From contig CAYQQJ010000010.1 of assembly GCA_964419935.1 (NCBI GenBank), positions 1 through 64,000 on the forward strand: a stretch of 64,000 nt of DNA, read 5' to 3'. Below the pieces are notes generated by a model. That model was given only the letters and a program-made list of their open reading frames with translations, was not told the origin of the DNA and ran no database searches. The translations under genes were made by a program, and so were the position numbers. Position 1 is the first letter of the stretch. Each line of letters starts with the position of its first letter. Below are positions 33,884 to 41,971 of the stretch, one piece after another. This DNA is from CAYQQJ01 sp964419935 (GTDB lineage: Bacteria > Pseudomonadota > Gammaproteobacteria > Pseudomonadales > Cellvibrionaceae).

Positions 33884-33978
33884 CCTGGGGACAGAAAGAA
33901 TATCCGGCGTGACCTTTGTCCGCGCAAGTTGGATAATGCGCCCCCGCAATCACAGCACACGCGAGGCAAGAGGCATCC

Positions 33979-34224
33979 ATGCAACACCTGATTCTATATT
34001 CAACCCTCGGTTGCCATTTGTGCGAGCAGGCAAAAGCCCTGAGTCTGCCCGTGCTTGCAAAGGCGGGAATGACATTGCGGGAAGTGGACATTGCCGATGA
34101 CGACGCGCTTATTGCGGCCTACGGCGTAATGATTCCAGTGTTGCGGGATCCACAGCAGGGTGTTGAATTGCGCTGGCCGTTTGATGCGAACCGGCTCACT
34201 GAATGGCTTGCCGGGCGCGGCTGA
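33979..34224 (+). CDS. Glutaredoxin-like protein (DUF836)
   Basis: 81 aa thioredoxin-fold protein: LILYSTLGCHLCEQAKAL carries a CxxC active site (Cys12, Cys15 of CHLC), followed by REVDIADDDALIAAYGVMIPVL with the cis-Pro (IPV) and a C-terminal helix. This matches the small DUF836/glutaredoxin-like family, thought to act in thiol redox reactions; the substrate is unknown. 95 bp downstream of the second FHA gene and convergent with the EAL-HDOD gene (12-bp gap). Confidence 0.85.
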   Translation: MQHLILYSTLGCHLCEQAKALSLPVLAKAGMTLREVDIADDDALIAAYGVMIPVLRDPQQGVELRWPFDANRLTEWLAGRG

Positions 34225-34236
34225 CTTCCGTGCCAG

Positions 34237-35454
34237 CTACAGGCTTAGTAGTATGTCCTTGGACCAGCTGACCGCCGTGGTGTAGATGTCGTTGAGCTGC
34301 TCTTCGGTCAGTTCATTTTCCTTCAGAAACTCCCAGTCCATCTCATCCCAACGACCTTGTTCGTGCAGAATTACCAGATGCAAAATTGTGCCGAGCTTCC
34401 CTGTTTGACGCGTTAGCGCTGATTTCACCTGTTCCGCGAAATGCAGCTTCTCCACGAGTTGATCCATGGGGGCATCCAAAAACGCATCCAGGTTTGACAG
34501 CAGGCCTGCGGTAAATGCCATTTCACCCACGGCCCTGCTGTAAATACGGGTGCCAAGCAGTTCGCAGCATTTGGCACGGGTCAGGCTGAGCGATACGAGC
34601 TCTCGTGGTTTATCGTCGTTGCTGGTTAGTAACAGGAAGATCGCCCAGTTGCGGATTTGGGTAAGGCCCAGCATGGCCACGGCATGGGATAGTGAATCAA
34701 TTTCCCGGCGCAAGCCATGGGAGGCGGAATTGACCAGCTTGAGCACCTTGTAGCTCAGCAGTGGATCCGTGGCAATGGTTTGCACAATGTCATCGAAATC
34801 GCTCATTGGATTGGTGAGCTTGGACAACAGCTGCAAAATGGTGTTTTTGTTACCGGTAATTTTTACGCCCTCAATGATTTGTGGGTGGGAAAGAAAATAT
34901 CCCTGGAAGTAATCAAATCCCTGCTGTTTACAGCGTTCCAGCATCTCATAGGTTTCAACTTTCTCTGCAAGGAGTTCCACCTGATGTTTCTTCAGTACAT
35001 CAACATGGGAGCGTACTTCTTCATCTGACAACGCGAGGACGTCAATTTTCACTATGTCGGCAAATTCGAGCAAAATTCGCGTGTCCTCGGTCAACAGAAA
35101 ATCATCGAGAGCGATTTTGTAGCCCGCGTCCCTCAGGCGTTTCAGTGCCTGAACCACCGGCTGGTCGGCTACCGTGTCTTCCAGGACCTCGATGACCAGA
35201 ACTTCTGGCGGCAGTGGCGGCGGGGCGATCAAAAGGTTACGGGTGAAGTTGATGAACGCCTTATGGGGGCCTATGACGTCCGTGATGTTGTGCTCACCAA
35301 AGGCATAGAAGATGACGTGTGAGCTGGTCTGATCACCGTCGAGCTGACTGATGTCGACATCGCTATGGGAGCGGAACAGGAGTTCGTAGGCGACCACCTC
35401 AAGCTTGCGGTTGAATATCGGCTGTCGGGCAAAGAGCGGGGAGAACTGGCCCAT
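34237..35454 (-). CDS. EAL-HDOD signalling protein with atypical EAL
   Basis: 405 aa. An N-terminal EAL-like domain (about 1-205): the EAL signature reads YELLFR, the loop-6 motif is LDDFLLTED rather than DDFG, but the Asn of FINF, the Glu of VIEVLED, the Lys of VKID and AEKVET remain. A C-terminal HDOD domain (about 210-395) follows (TIATDPLLSYKVLKLVNSA; HAVAMLGLTQIRNW), which lacks the catalytic HD pair. Proteins of this YuxH-like group often act as c-di-GMP effectors or scaffolds rather than phosphodiesterases; activity here is doubtful. Downstream of slt on the same strand (89-bp gap). Confidence 0.87.
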   Translation of the reverse strand: MGQFSPLFARQPIFNRKLEVVAYELLFRSHSDVDISQLDGDQTSSHVIFYAFGEHNITDVIGPHKAFINFTRNLLIAPPPLPPEVLVIEVLEDTVADQPVVQALKRLRDAGYKIALDDFLLTEDTRILLEFADIVKIDVLALSDEEVRSHVDVLKKHQVELLAEKVETYEMLERCKQQGFDYFQGYFLSHPQIIEGVKITGNKNTILQLLSKLTNPMSDFDDIVQTIATDPLLSYKVLKLVNSASHGLRREIDSLSHAVAMLGLTQIRNWAIFLLLTSNDDKPRELVSLSLTRAKCCELLGTRIYSRAVGEMAFTAGLLSNLDAFLDAPMDQLVEKLHFAEQVKSALTRQTGKLGTILHLVILHEQGRWDEMDWEFLKENELTEEQLNDIYTTAVSWSKDILLSL

Positions 35455-35543
35455 AAAAAAGGTTTACCTAATCAGTCAATAGCGGTGCGTAGTAAGGGGT
35501 GTGAGTATCACATCCATGGTTATAACCGCAGTCGCGAGAGAGA

Positions 35544-37607
35544 TCACAACAGGTCCTGCGCCTCCCTCGCGGTAACCAGATGAGTCGCCAGACCCAGCCG
35601 GTAGCCATAAATCACCGAGAATGACAGCACGTTCTGGACGTAACCACGGGTTTCGCGATAGGGAATGGTTTCGATCCATACGTCGAACGGGCGTTCCTTG
35701 CCGGTGTTGCTTATCCAGTTGCTCACCCGATGCGGGCCAGCATTATACGCAGCCGTCGCGAGAATGCGATTGTTGTTGAAGCGTTCCAGCAAGGTGTTGA
35801 AGTAGCGACTGCCGAGCAAAATATTATGCTCGGGGTTGTAAAGGTCCGTAACACTGTGTTTTACACCGTTGCGCCTGGCGATCTGCGCTGCCGTGCTTGG
35901 CATTAACTGCATCAGCCCCCTGGCGCCGGAGGGCGAGCGGGCATCTTCGGCAAACGCGCTTTCCTGGCGCGCTATGGCGTAAATCAGAGTGGCATCGAGC
36001 TGCATGTCCTGTGCGACGCGGGTGACTTCTTCCTGATACGCCAGAGGAAAGCGAATCGCCAGATGATCCCACAGATCACCCGCAATCATGGCGTGTATTC
36101 CCTTATTATACCAGCCCCACTCGCGCGCCAGCTGACCGGCGGAAACCAGATCGGTTTTGGACATGGTGCGCGTGGTAAACATCCATTCAGCTCGCGCTTC
36201 GGCGTAGTTACCCGTCAGCCAGAGTTCCTTGGCGCGGGCCATACCGGGTAATTCGGCTGTCGTCTTGAGTGCCTCCGGGCGCACTTCCACCGGTACGTCT
36301 TCCAGCGCGTAATCGAGATCGAGAAGGTCCGCTGCCAGAAACCCGTAAAAACTGCGATTCTCGGCCAGGCTTTCATAGACCTGCGCGGGTTCCGGGAAGC
36401 CTTCAACCGCAAGCTTCAGCTCACCAATCGCGCGCGCGCGCCAATAGCGCCAGCGGTCCGATGCCTGTTCCTCTTCCGGCAACATCTGCACGCGCCTTTC
36501 GACCGCCTGCCAGTCCAGCTCCCGCAAGGCCTCTCGCAGAAGTTCTTCCACTACGTCCGTCTGACGCAGGGCGGCGGAATTCTGCAACAGCTGTTCCGCC
36601 TGCGCCTGGTGACCTTGCCGGGTGAGATAGCGGACCAGGTGAACTTTGGTGTCGCGGCTCAGGTCCTCACTGAACAGTTGTTGTGCTTCATACAACTCCC
36701 AGTGTTTCTGCGCCAGGTCGGCGCGAGTGCGGGCAAGGCGGCGTATCCCGTGGGCGATCACCGGCTGAATGAGCGGGTTCTGGTGGCGGAACTCGTTGTG
36801 CTTCATGATCAAGCTCGGCTGATGGTCAACCCGCAGGTAAAGCTGAGCCATTTTTTGATAGTCGTCTTTCAGCATAGCGGCCAGGTAGCGGCCCAAGCCG
36901 CGGTTGCGCTGTTGCATGGCCTTGCTGAAGCGGCTCCAAATCAGCTCCTGAGTGAGAAAGTCAGAGGCGCGCCATTGGTTAAACAGCGGGTCACAGGCTT
37001 TTGGCTGGGATTCACCCACATCCCATAAGCGCGCGGTTTGCTGAAGGGCGTTCTCGTCCCCGTTTTGCACCCGGGCATAAATGTACTGGCACTCGTGCTC
37101 CGTGGTGGCGACCTCTGCACGGTAATAGCGGACGAACGCCTGCCATTCATCTTGTGCCGCGAGTTGCGACAACCAGGTCTGGCGCAGACGAGTGGCGAGA
37201 AAGGACCCCGGGTATTTGGTAAAAAATGCATCGACCGCGTCGTAGGACATATCCGACAGTTGGGCGCGCAAGGCGCTGTAATCCAGATAGGGGACGAGCG
37301 GGTAGTCGCCCAGCAACTCATAGTAATGGCGGTACTCATCCATATCGCCCGCACGGAACGCAGATTTGGCAAGGTTGTAGTTATAGCGTTGTTCACTGAG
37401 CCCTGATGCCATGGATGGCACCTGTACTGCAGCTGTACCGCTCTTGGCCTCGGTCAGCCCGACCACAGCTGCGCTGCCGTCTCCCGCTGGACGGCCTTCT
37501 TCAGCGGTGGCGAAGCTGCTGCCAAAAACCGTCAGGGCACACAAAGCCGCCAAAAAGTGCTGGCAAGCTGCGCGTTTTTTTGTTTGAGAAACAACCAAGA
37601 ATGTCAT
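35544..37607 (-). CDS. slt: Soluble lytic murein transglycosylase
   Basis: Cleaves the MurNAc-GlcNAc bond of peptidoglycan, leaving 1,6-anhydro ends, in the periplasm. 687 aa with a signal peptide (FLAALCALTVFGSSFATAEE), a long alpha-superhelical U/L domain typical of Slt70 (about 50-530), and a C-terminal lysozyme-like SLT domain (about 539-655) with the catalytic Glu549 in ARQESAF, plus GARGLMQLMP and AAYNAGP. The usual length for Slt70 is 620-690 aa. The upstream gene uup is divergent. NagZ, which acts on anhydro-muropeptides, is encoded at 48485-49504, so both ends of the recycling pathway are present. Confidence 0.94.
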   Translation of the reverse strand: MTFLVVSQTKKRAACQHFLAALCALTVFGSSFATAEEGRPAGDGSAAVVGLTEAKSGTAAVQVPSMASGLSEQRYNYNLAKSAFRAGDMDEYRHYYELLGDYPLVPYLDYSALRAQLSDMSYDAVDAFFTKYPGSFLATRLRQTWLSQLAAQDEWQAFVRYYRAEVATTEHECQYIYARVQNGDENALQQTARLWDVGESQPKACDPLFNQWRASDFLTQELIWSRFSKAMQQRNRGLGRYLAAMLKDDYQKMAQLYLRVDHQPSLIMKHNEFRHQNPLIQPVIAHGIRRLARTRADLAQKHWELYEAQQLFSEDLSRDTKVHLVRYLTRQGHQAQAEQLLQNSAALRQTDVVEELLREALRELDWQAVERRVQMLPEEEQASDRWRYWRARAIGELKLAVEGFPEPAQVYESLAENRSFYGFLAADLLDLDYALEDVPVEVRPEALKTTAELPGMARAKELWLTGNYAEARAEWMFTTRTMSKTDLVSAGQLAREWGWYNKGIHAMIAGDLWDHLAIRFPLAYQEEVTRVAQDMQLDATLIYAIARQESAFAEDARSPSGARGLMQLMPSTAAQIARRNGVKHSVTDLYNPEHNILLGSRYFNTLLERFNNNRILATAAYNAGPHRVSNWISNTGKERPFDVWIETIPYRETRGYVQNVLSFSVIYGYRLGLATHLVTAREAQDLL

Positions 37608-37809
37608 AAAACCCGTTACACCGTGTCTTTATCTATTCATTGTTGTTTAAAACCCTGTAAGCTGCCAGTTTTTGCTGGCCGGAATGTGAAAATGTGTGGT
37701 TTTCCGCCAGTGAAATAGAACTGGGTCAGCCATTTCCGGTTTTGAACTGATGATCACCGACCCACGAAATATTTGATATCCCTCACCGATTTCGCAGACA
37801 TCTTTCCTT

Positions 37810-39783
37810 ATGCATTTACTGAAACTCGACAAAATTGGGCTCTCCTATGGCGAGCAAGTTATCTTTGACGCTGTTGACCTGCAGCTGAACCGGGGCGATC
37901 GCCTGTGCCTTGTTGGCCGCAATGGCACCGGCAAATCCACATTGATGAAGCTGATTCAGGGCCAGGTGGAGCCGGAAGCGGGTTCAAAGTGGGTGGATCC
38001 GGGGCTGACGGTGGCGAGCCTGATGCAGGAGCTGCCGCCACCTAAGGGTGAAAGCGTGTTCGAGTTTGTTGCTGGTGGTTTGGCTGAGGTAGGTCACGAT
38101 CTGAGCCGATATGCGTCGATTAGCCACGAACTCAGCCATGATGCCAATGCGGATGCGGACAAACTACTGGCCGAAATGGCGCGTTTGCAACAGCGTATCG
38201 AGGCCGCTGATGGCTGGCGGTTGCACAATCAGATCGACCAGGTACTGACGCGCCTGCAGCTGGACCCTGAAGCACAGCTCAGCGACTTGTCGGGCGGTTG
38301 GCGACGTCGGGTGGCACTGGCTCAGGCACTGGTGACCCAGCCGGATATCCTGCTGTTGGATGAGCCGACTAACCACTTGGATATTGTGGCTATTGAATGG
38401 CTGGAAAAGCAGCTGCTGGAATTCACCGGTGCTGTGGTTTTCGTCACCCACGACCGGCGCTTTCTACGCCGCCTCGCTACGCGTATCGCGGAGCTGGATC
38501 GCGGTCAGTTGACCATATGGAATGGCAACTACGACGGTTACCTTGAGTTTCGCCAGCAGCGACTGGATGCCGAGGAGAAGCAGAACGCGTTGTTCGACAA
38601 GAAGCTCGCCCAGGAAGAAGTGTGGATACGTCAGGGCATCAAGGCCCGGCGAACCCGCAACGAAGGCCGGGTGCGTGCGCTGAAGAGCCTGCGTCAGGAA
38701 CGCTCGCAGCGACGGGAGCAACTGGGCAAGGCCAAAATCGAGCACAATCAGGACGGTGTGTCAGGCAAGCTGGTGGCGCAGTTGCGTTCGGTGAGTTTGT
38801 CCTTCGGGCAGAAGAAGCTCATTGACGATTTCTCCACAACTGTAGTGAGAGGCGACAAGATCGGCTTGATCGGCCCCAACGGCATTGGCAAAAGCACCTT
38901 GCTGAAACTGATGTTGGGCGAATTGCAGCCGGACACTGGCAATGTTCGTCTGGGAACCAGCCTGTCGGTGGCGTATTTCGACCAGTTGCGCGAGCAGTTG
39001 AACCCGAACCAGACGGCTATCGACAACATTGCCGAAGGTCGCGATTTCATTGATATCAATGGCAAGTCCCGGCACATCATCAGCTATCTCAGCGATTTCC
39101 TGTTCACCGGCGAGCGCGCTCGCACGCCCATCCGCACGCTGTCCGGCGGTGAGCGCAACCGGATCTTGTTGGCCAAACTGTTCAGCAAGCCCAGCAACCT
39201 GCTGGTGATGGACGAACCGACCAATGATTTGGACGCTGAAACTCTCGAGCTGTTGGAAGATCTGCTGCTGAACTACGAGGGGACTTTACTGCTGGTCAGT
39301 CACGACCGGGAGTTTCTCGACAACGTCGTGACCAGTACCATCAGCTTCGAAGGTAATGGCCAGTTGCGCGAGTATGTGGGTGGTTATCAGGACTGGGTGC
39401 GACAGGGGGGCCATTGGCCAGATGCTGATGACGATCGCAGCGAGGTGAAAAGCGGTAACGGTGAAGCACCCGCTGAAAACGCTGGCAAAACAGCAGAGGG
39501 GTCTGTTGCGGGGGGCTCATCCGAGTCGGCAAGCAAAGCGCCGCCGGCGAAAAAGATAAGCTACAAATTGCAACGGGAACTGGATTCCCTGCCGCTCAAG
39601 ATCGAAAGCCAGGAAGAGATCGTCAACGCTATTCAGCTTGAACTGGCTGCGCCAGACTTCTACCAGGGCGAGCCGGATCAGGTTGCAGCACGACTGGAGG
39701 CGCTGGCCACGGAAGAAGGGCGCCTGCAGGCGCTCTATGACCGCTGGGAAGAACTGGAGGCGATGCGCGAAGGCACCGGCTAG
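37810..39783 (+). CDS. uup: ABC-F family ATPase Uup
   Basis: Cytosolic ABC-F protein with two ATPase domains and no membrane part. 657 aa: Walker A GRNGTGKST (near 38) and GPNGIGKST (near 357), signature motifs LSGGWRRRVALAQ and LSGGERNRILLAK, Walker B LLLDEPTNHLD and LVMDEPTNDLD, a charged linker between them, and a C-terminal basic coiled coil after an Ala/Gly/Ser spacer (about 555-655), which marks Uup among ABC-F proteins. Uup acts on ribosomes and branched DNA intermediates. Divergent from slt. No convincing ribosome-binding site before the ATG. Confidence 0.92.
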   Translation: MHLLKLDKIGLSYGEQVIFDAVDLQLNRGDRLCLVGRNGTGKSTLMKLIQGQVEPEAGSKWVDPGLTVASLMQELPPPKGESVFEFVAGGLAEVGHDLSRYASISHELSHDANADADKLLAEMARLQQRIEAADGWRLHNQIDQVLTRLQLDPEAQLSDLSGGWRRRVALAQALVTQPDILLLDEPTNHLDIVAIEWLEKQLLEFTGAVVFVTHDRRFLRRLATRIAELDRGQLTIWNGNYDGYLEFRQQRLDAEEKQNALFDKKLAQEEVWIRQGIKARRTRNEGRVRALKSLRQERSQRREQLGKAKIEHNQDGVSGKLVAQLRSVSLSFGQKKLIDDFSTTVVRGDKIGLIGPNGIGKSTLLKLMLGELQPDTGNVRLGTSLSVAYFDQLREQLNPNQTAIDNIAEGRDFIDINGKSRHIISYLSDFLFTGERARTPIRTLSGGERNRILLAKLFSKPSNLLVMDEPTNDLDAETLELLEDLLLNYEGTLLLVSHDREFLDNVVTSTISFEGNGQLREYVGGYQDWVRQGGHWPDADDDRSEVKSGNGEAPAENAGKTAEGSVAGGSSESASKAPPAKKISYKLQRELDSLPLKIESQEEIVNAIQLELAAPDFYQGEPDQVAARLEALATEEGRLQALYDRWEELEAMREGTG

Positions 39784-39811
39784 CGGTGTTCCCGGCCGAG
39801 CGGTGTCATAC

Positions 39812-39845
39812 CCACCAGAGTTACCTGCAAAGTTGTTCTGGGTGG
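39812..39845. terminator. Possible terminator between convergent uup and usp
   Basis: CCACC-AGA pairs with TCTG-GGTGG (one bulged base) around a 17-nt loop, followed by TTTATA. It touches the usp stop codon, so it would serve uup. Confidence 0.3.
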
Positions 39846-39846
39846 T

Positions 39847-40275
39847 TTATACCTTCACGGCCAGAACGTCCCGCTCCGCGCCGCGGATCACGCCGCTGGC
39901 GGTTGATCCCAGTAAAAGGGCCAGGCCGTGGCGGCCGTGGGAGCCGACCACCAGCAGGTCCGCATCGACTTCGGCGGCGAGGCGCCGAAGTTCCGTGGCA
40001 GTCTGCCCCAGTGCGACATGCTGGCTTTTTACGGTGACCTGATTATCCTGCGCGAGAGCGGACATGCGTTTTTCCGCCTGCTCCTGAATCAACTGCTGCG
40101 CTTCGCTGAGATCAACAGGAATATCACCTCCGTACGCGAAGGCCAATGGCTCTACAATATGGGCGATGCTCAGCTGTGCGCCGCAGGCTTTGGCGAGCAG
40201 GTTTGCTTTTTGCATTACAGTGACGGCTTCATCGGTAAGATCAAGCCCTACGAGAATGTGCTTGTAACAAGTCAT
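39847..40275 (-). CDS. Universal stress protein UspA family
   Basis: 142 aa single Usp domain: N-terminal YKHILVGLDLTDEAV, and the ATP-binding signature GSHGRHGLALLLGSTAS (G-2x-G-9x-G-S/T), so the ATP-binding subgroup. GGAG lies 9 nt before the ATG. Usp proteins rise under growth arrest and stress; the exact role is unknown. Convergent with uup, divergent from the unknown gene at 40383; slt-uup-usp order is conserved in Pseudomonas, from memory. Confidence 0.93.
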   Translation of the reverse strand: MTCYKHILVGLDLTDEAVTVMQKANLLAKACGAQLSIAHIVEPLAFAYGGDIPVDLSEAQQLIQEQAEKRMSALAQDNQVTVKSQHVALGQTATELRRLAAEVDADLLVVGSHGRHGLALLLGSTASGVIRGAERDVLAVKV

Positions 40276-40341
40276 AATGAATCACTCCGTCTGACTGTGT
40301 GTTCCCAGTTTACCCTATGCAGCCTAAGACACGCGTATCGC

Positions 40342-40367
40342 AACTAACGTATAAAACTAACGTATAA
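40342..40367. repeat. Tandem 13-nt direct repeat in the usp/40383 promoter gap
   Basis: AACTAACGTATAA is repeated exactly at 40342-40354 and 40355-40367, just before the ribosome-binding site of the gene at 40383 and about 70 nt upstream of usp. Each copy contains a TATAA, so each could offer a -10-like element. Confidence 0.75.
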
Positions 40368-40382
40368 AAAGGATATTCAGCT

Positions 40383-40895
40383 ATGTGGACTGCAATCGTT
40401 ATTATCTGTCTGGTCGTCGCGATAATGGTGGGACCCATTATGATGATGCAGCCAACCAAGCGTCAACGTCAGCTGGCGACGCTGCGTAAGTCCGCTCTGG
40501 CCCACGGCCTGAAGGTCAGGATGATGACAATGCCCCCGGGAAGCGTGCAGGAAGGCGAATCGGTGGCCGTCTACTATCACTCCTGGCCCGACAATAAAAC
40601 CCTCAAGAACACTTGGTTTCTGGCGCGGCAGTCTTTCAGTCATGGCGCGCATTTTGACGATACCTGGGATTGGATCGACGACAAGCCGGCAGCAGCGCCA
40701 TGGCAAGCCGCGATCCGCGCGGCCCTGCCGGCGTTGCCCGAGTCAGTCATCGCAGTGGAAGCTTCATCCCATAGCCTGGGGGTCAGTTGGCTGGAAAAGC
40801 CGGAAGGTCAGACACCGGAGCAGGCCACAGGCGCGCTGTCTGACTGGATAAAGGCATTGATGGCTCAGGCACCGGCGCGCAGTAACAGCCGCTAA
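40383..40895 (+). CDS. Unknown protein with N-terminal membrane anchor
   Basis: 170 aa. One N-terminal membrane segment (MWTAIVIICLVVAIMVGPIM) resembles the anchor of YajC only in a general way. A basic region (QPTKRQRQLATLRKSALAHG) and a globular domain with conserved-looking aromatic residues (VYYHSW; TWFLARQS; DTWDWIDDKP; SLGVSWLEKPEG) follow. AAGGAT lies 9 nt before the ATG. I do not recognise the family. The gene ends in CTAA, which also supplies the stop of the convergent gene at 40892 (4-bp overlap). Confidence 0.7.
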   Translation: MWTAIVIICLVVAIMVGPIMMMQPTKRQRQLATLRKSALAHGLKVRMMTMPPGSVQEGESVAVYYHSWPDNKTLKNTWFLARQSFSHGAHFDDTWDWIDDKPAAAPWQAAIRAALPALPESVIAVEASSHSLGVSWLEKPEGQTPEQATGALSDWIKALMAQAPARSNSR

Positions 40896-41659
40896 GGATT
40901 CCCGGCTTGCGCGGGGGAGGCCATTGGCTGGGCTTGAGGCGAGTCGATATCCGGGTTGTAGGTGGTTTCCGGCATCAGGTCCACGGACAGTGCGGCCCGG
41001 GTTCCGCTGAGCAACTCCGTTAACTGGGAAATCATGGTCAAGCGGCGTTCGTCGCTGTGCATGGTATCAATCAGCTTTTGCTGGGCCTTTCGGTAGTAGG
41101 CAAGCGCAGACAGGCGGTTGCCCCGGGTAATGGCTTTGTGGCCCTGGGCAACCATTGAAATTACGTGGACCATCACCTGCGCCCAGGTCAATTCGTTCAG
41201 AAACAGGTCCAGCTCGGCAATTTCCAGGTTCCCCTTGGCATGCTGGCTGCGAAGGACGCGCATGGCCTCATTGATATTGTATTGGGCGTAGGCGATGGAT
41301 GAATCACTGTCCAGCAGACGATTTACTGACCTTGGGCGATCGAACTCCTCGAGTTCCTGAGCGCGTTGCTCATTCCGCTCCCGGTGCGCGATCAGGGTCT
41401 CACTGTCCGGGTCCAGTTGCAAAGCTGCGTAAATGACGTCCAGCTGTTCCTCGTTGACCAGCAGGGGAATAGCCAGGGATTCCACCACCGGCTCAACGGC
41501 TAGCAATATCTCCTCAAGGTCGAAAATGCGCCGACGCAGTTGCTGCAGCTGGCGCTGCAGCGCCATTGCCCGGGCGTGTTGATGCTCCGCGTATCCGACA
41601 ACCAGTAACGCGGCCAGGGCGATCAGCAAAAGCAGTACAACCAGTGTGGATGCAGACAT
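40892..41659 (-). CDS. Unknown protein with membrane anchor and coiled coil
   Basis: 255 aa. N-terminal membrane segment (TLVVLLLLIALAALLVVGYA), then a basic, Gln/Leu/Arg-rich coiled-coil stretch (about 28-50), and a helical domain that reads like a helical-repeat or cytosolic scaffold (about 60-225). A Pro/Ala-rich tail follows (SPQAQPMASPAQAGNP). Function unknown and family not recognised by name. Convergent with the gene at 40383 and divergent from topA. No clear ribosome-binding site before the ATG at 41659. Confidence 0.7.
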   Translation of the reverse strand: MSASTLVVLLLLIALAALLVVGYAEHQHARAMALQRQLQQLRRRIFDLEEILLAVEPVVESLAIPLLVNEEQLDVIYAALQLDPDSETLIAHRERNEQRAQELEEFDRPRSVNRLLDSDSSIAYAQYNINEAMRVLRSQHAKGNLEIAELDLFLNELTWAQVMVHVISMVAQGHKAITRGNRLSALAYYRKAQQKLIDTMHSDERRLTMISQLTELLSGTRAALSVDLMPETTYNPDIDSPQAQPMASPAQAGNP

Positions 41660-41844
41660 AAGCGGGCTGCCGCAACAAATTAGGCCAAGGGTTAAAGTGC
41701 GGATTCAAGAGCTTCTTGATTATATCGCTTGAAGCGCCTAAAGCTTTAGGAGGCAGGGGATGGATAACAGCGGAAAATGGTCGCCGCAGGCCCGACACGG
41801 TCGGTTCAAAAGCGGGGATGGCCCGGGAATAATGACAATGTCGC

Positions 41845-41873
41845 TTGACCTGAGTAACTTCAACACTTATATA
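41845..41873 (+). promoter_or_regulatory. Sigma-70-type promoter for topA
   Basis: TTGACC (41845-41850), a 17-nt spacer and TATATA (41868-41873): five and four matches to the consensus at ideal spacing. Transcription would start near 41880, giving a leader of about 90 nt. The remaining part of the 41660-41971 gap shows nothing else. Confidence 0.55.
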
Positions 41874-41971
41874 TGCGCACCTTAGTCGGCATCTTTGTGT
41901 AAGAGCGGCATTTTTTGACAGATGGGCCAGACAAACGCGTAGCGCACTCGGTCTCAACTAAGAAGGGCTTT

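Noticed and set aside
40383..40895. YajC-type translocase subunit
   Set aside because: Only the presence of an N-terminal helix is similar. The conserved YajC region after the helix is missing, and no secD/secF lies nearby.
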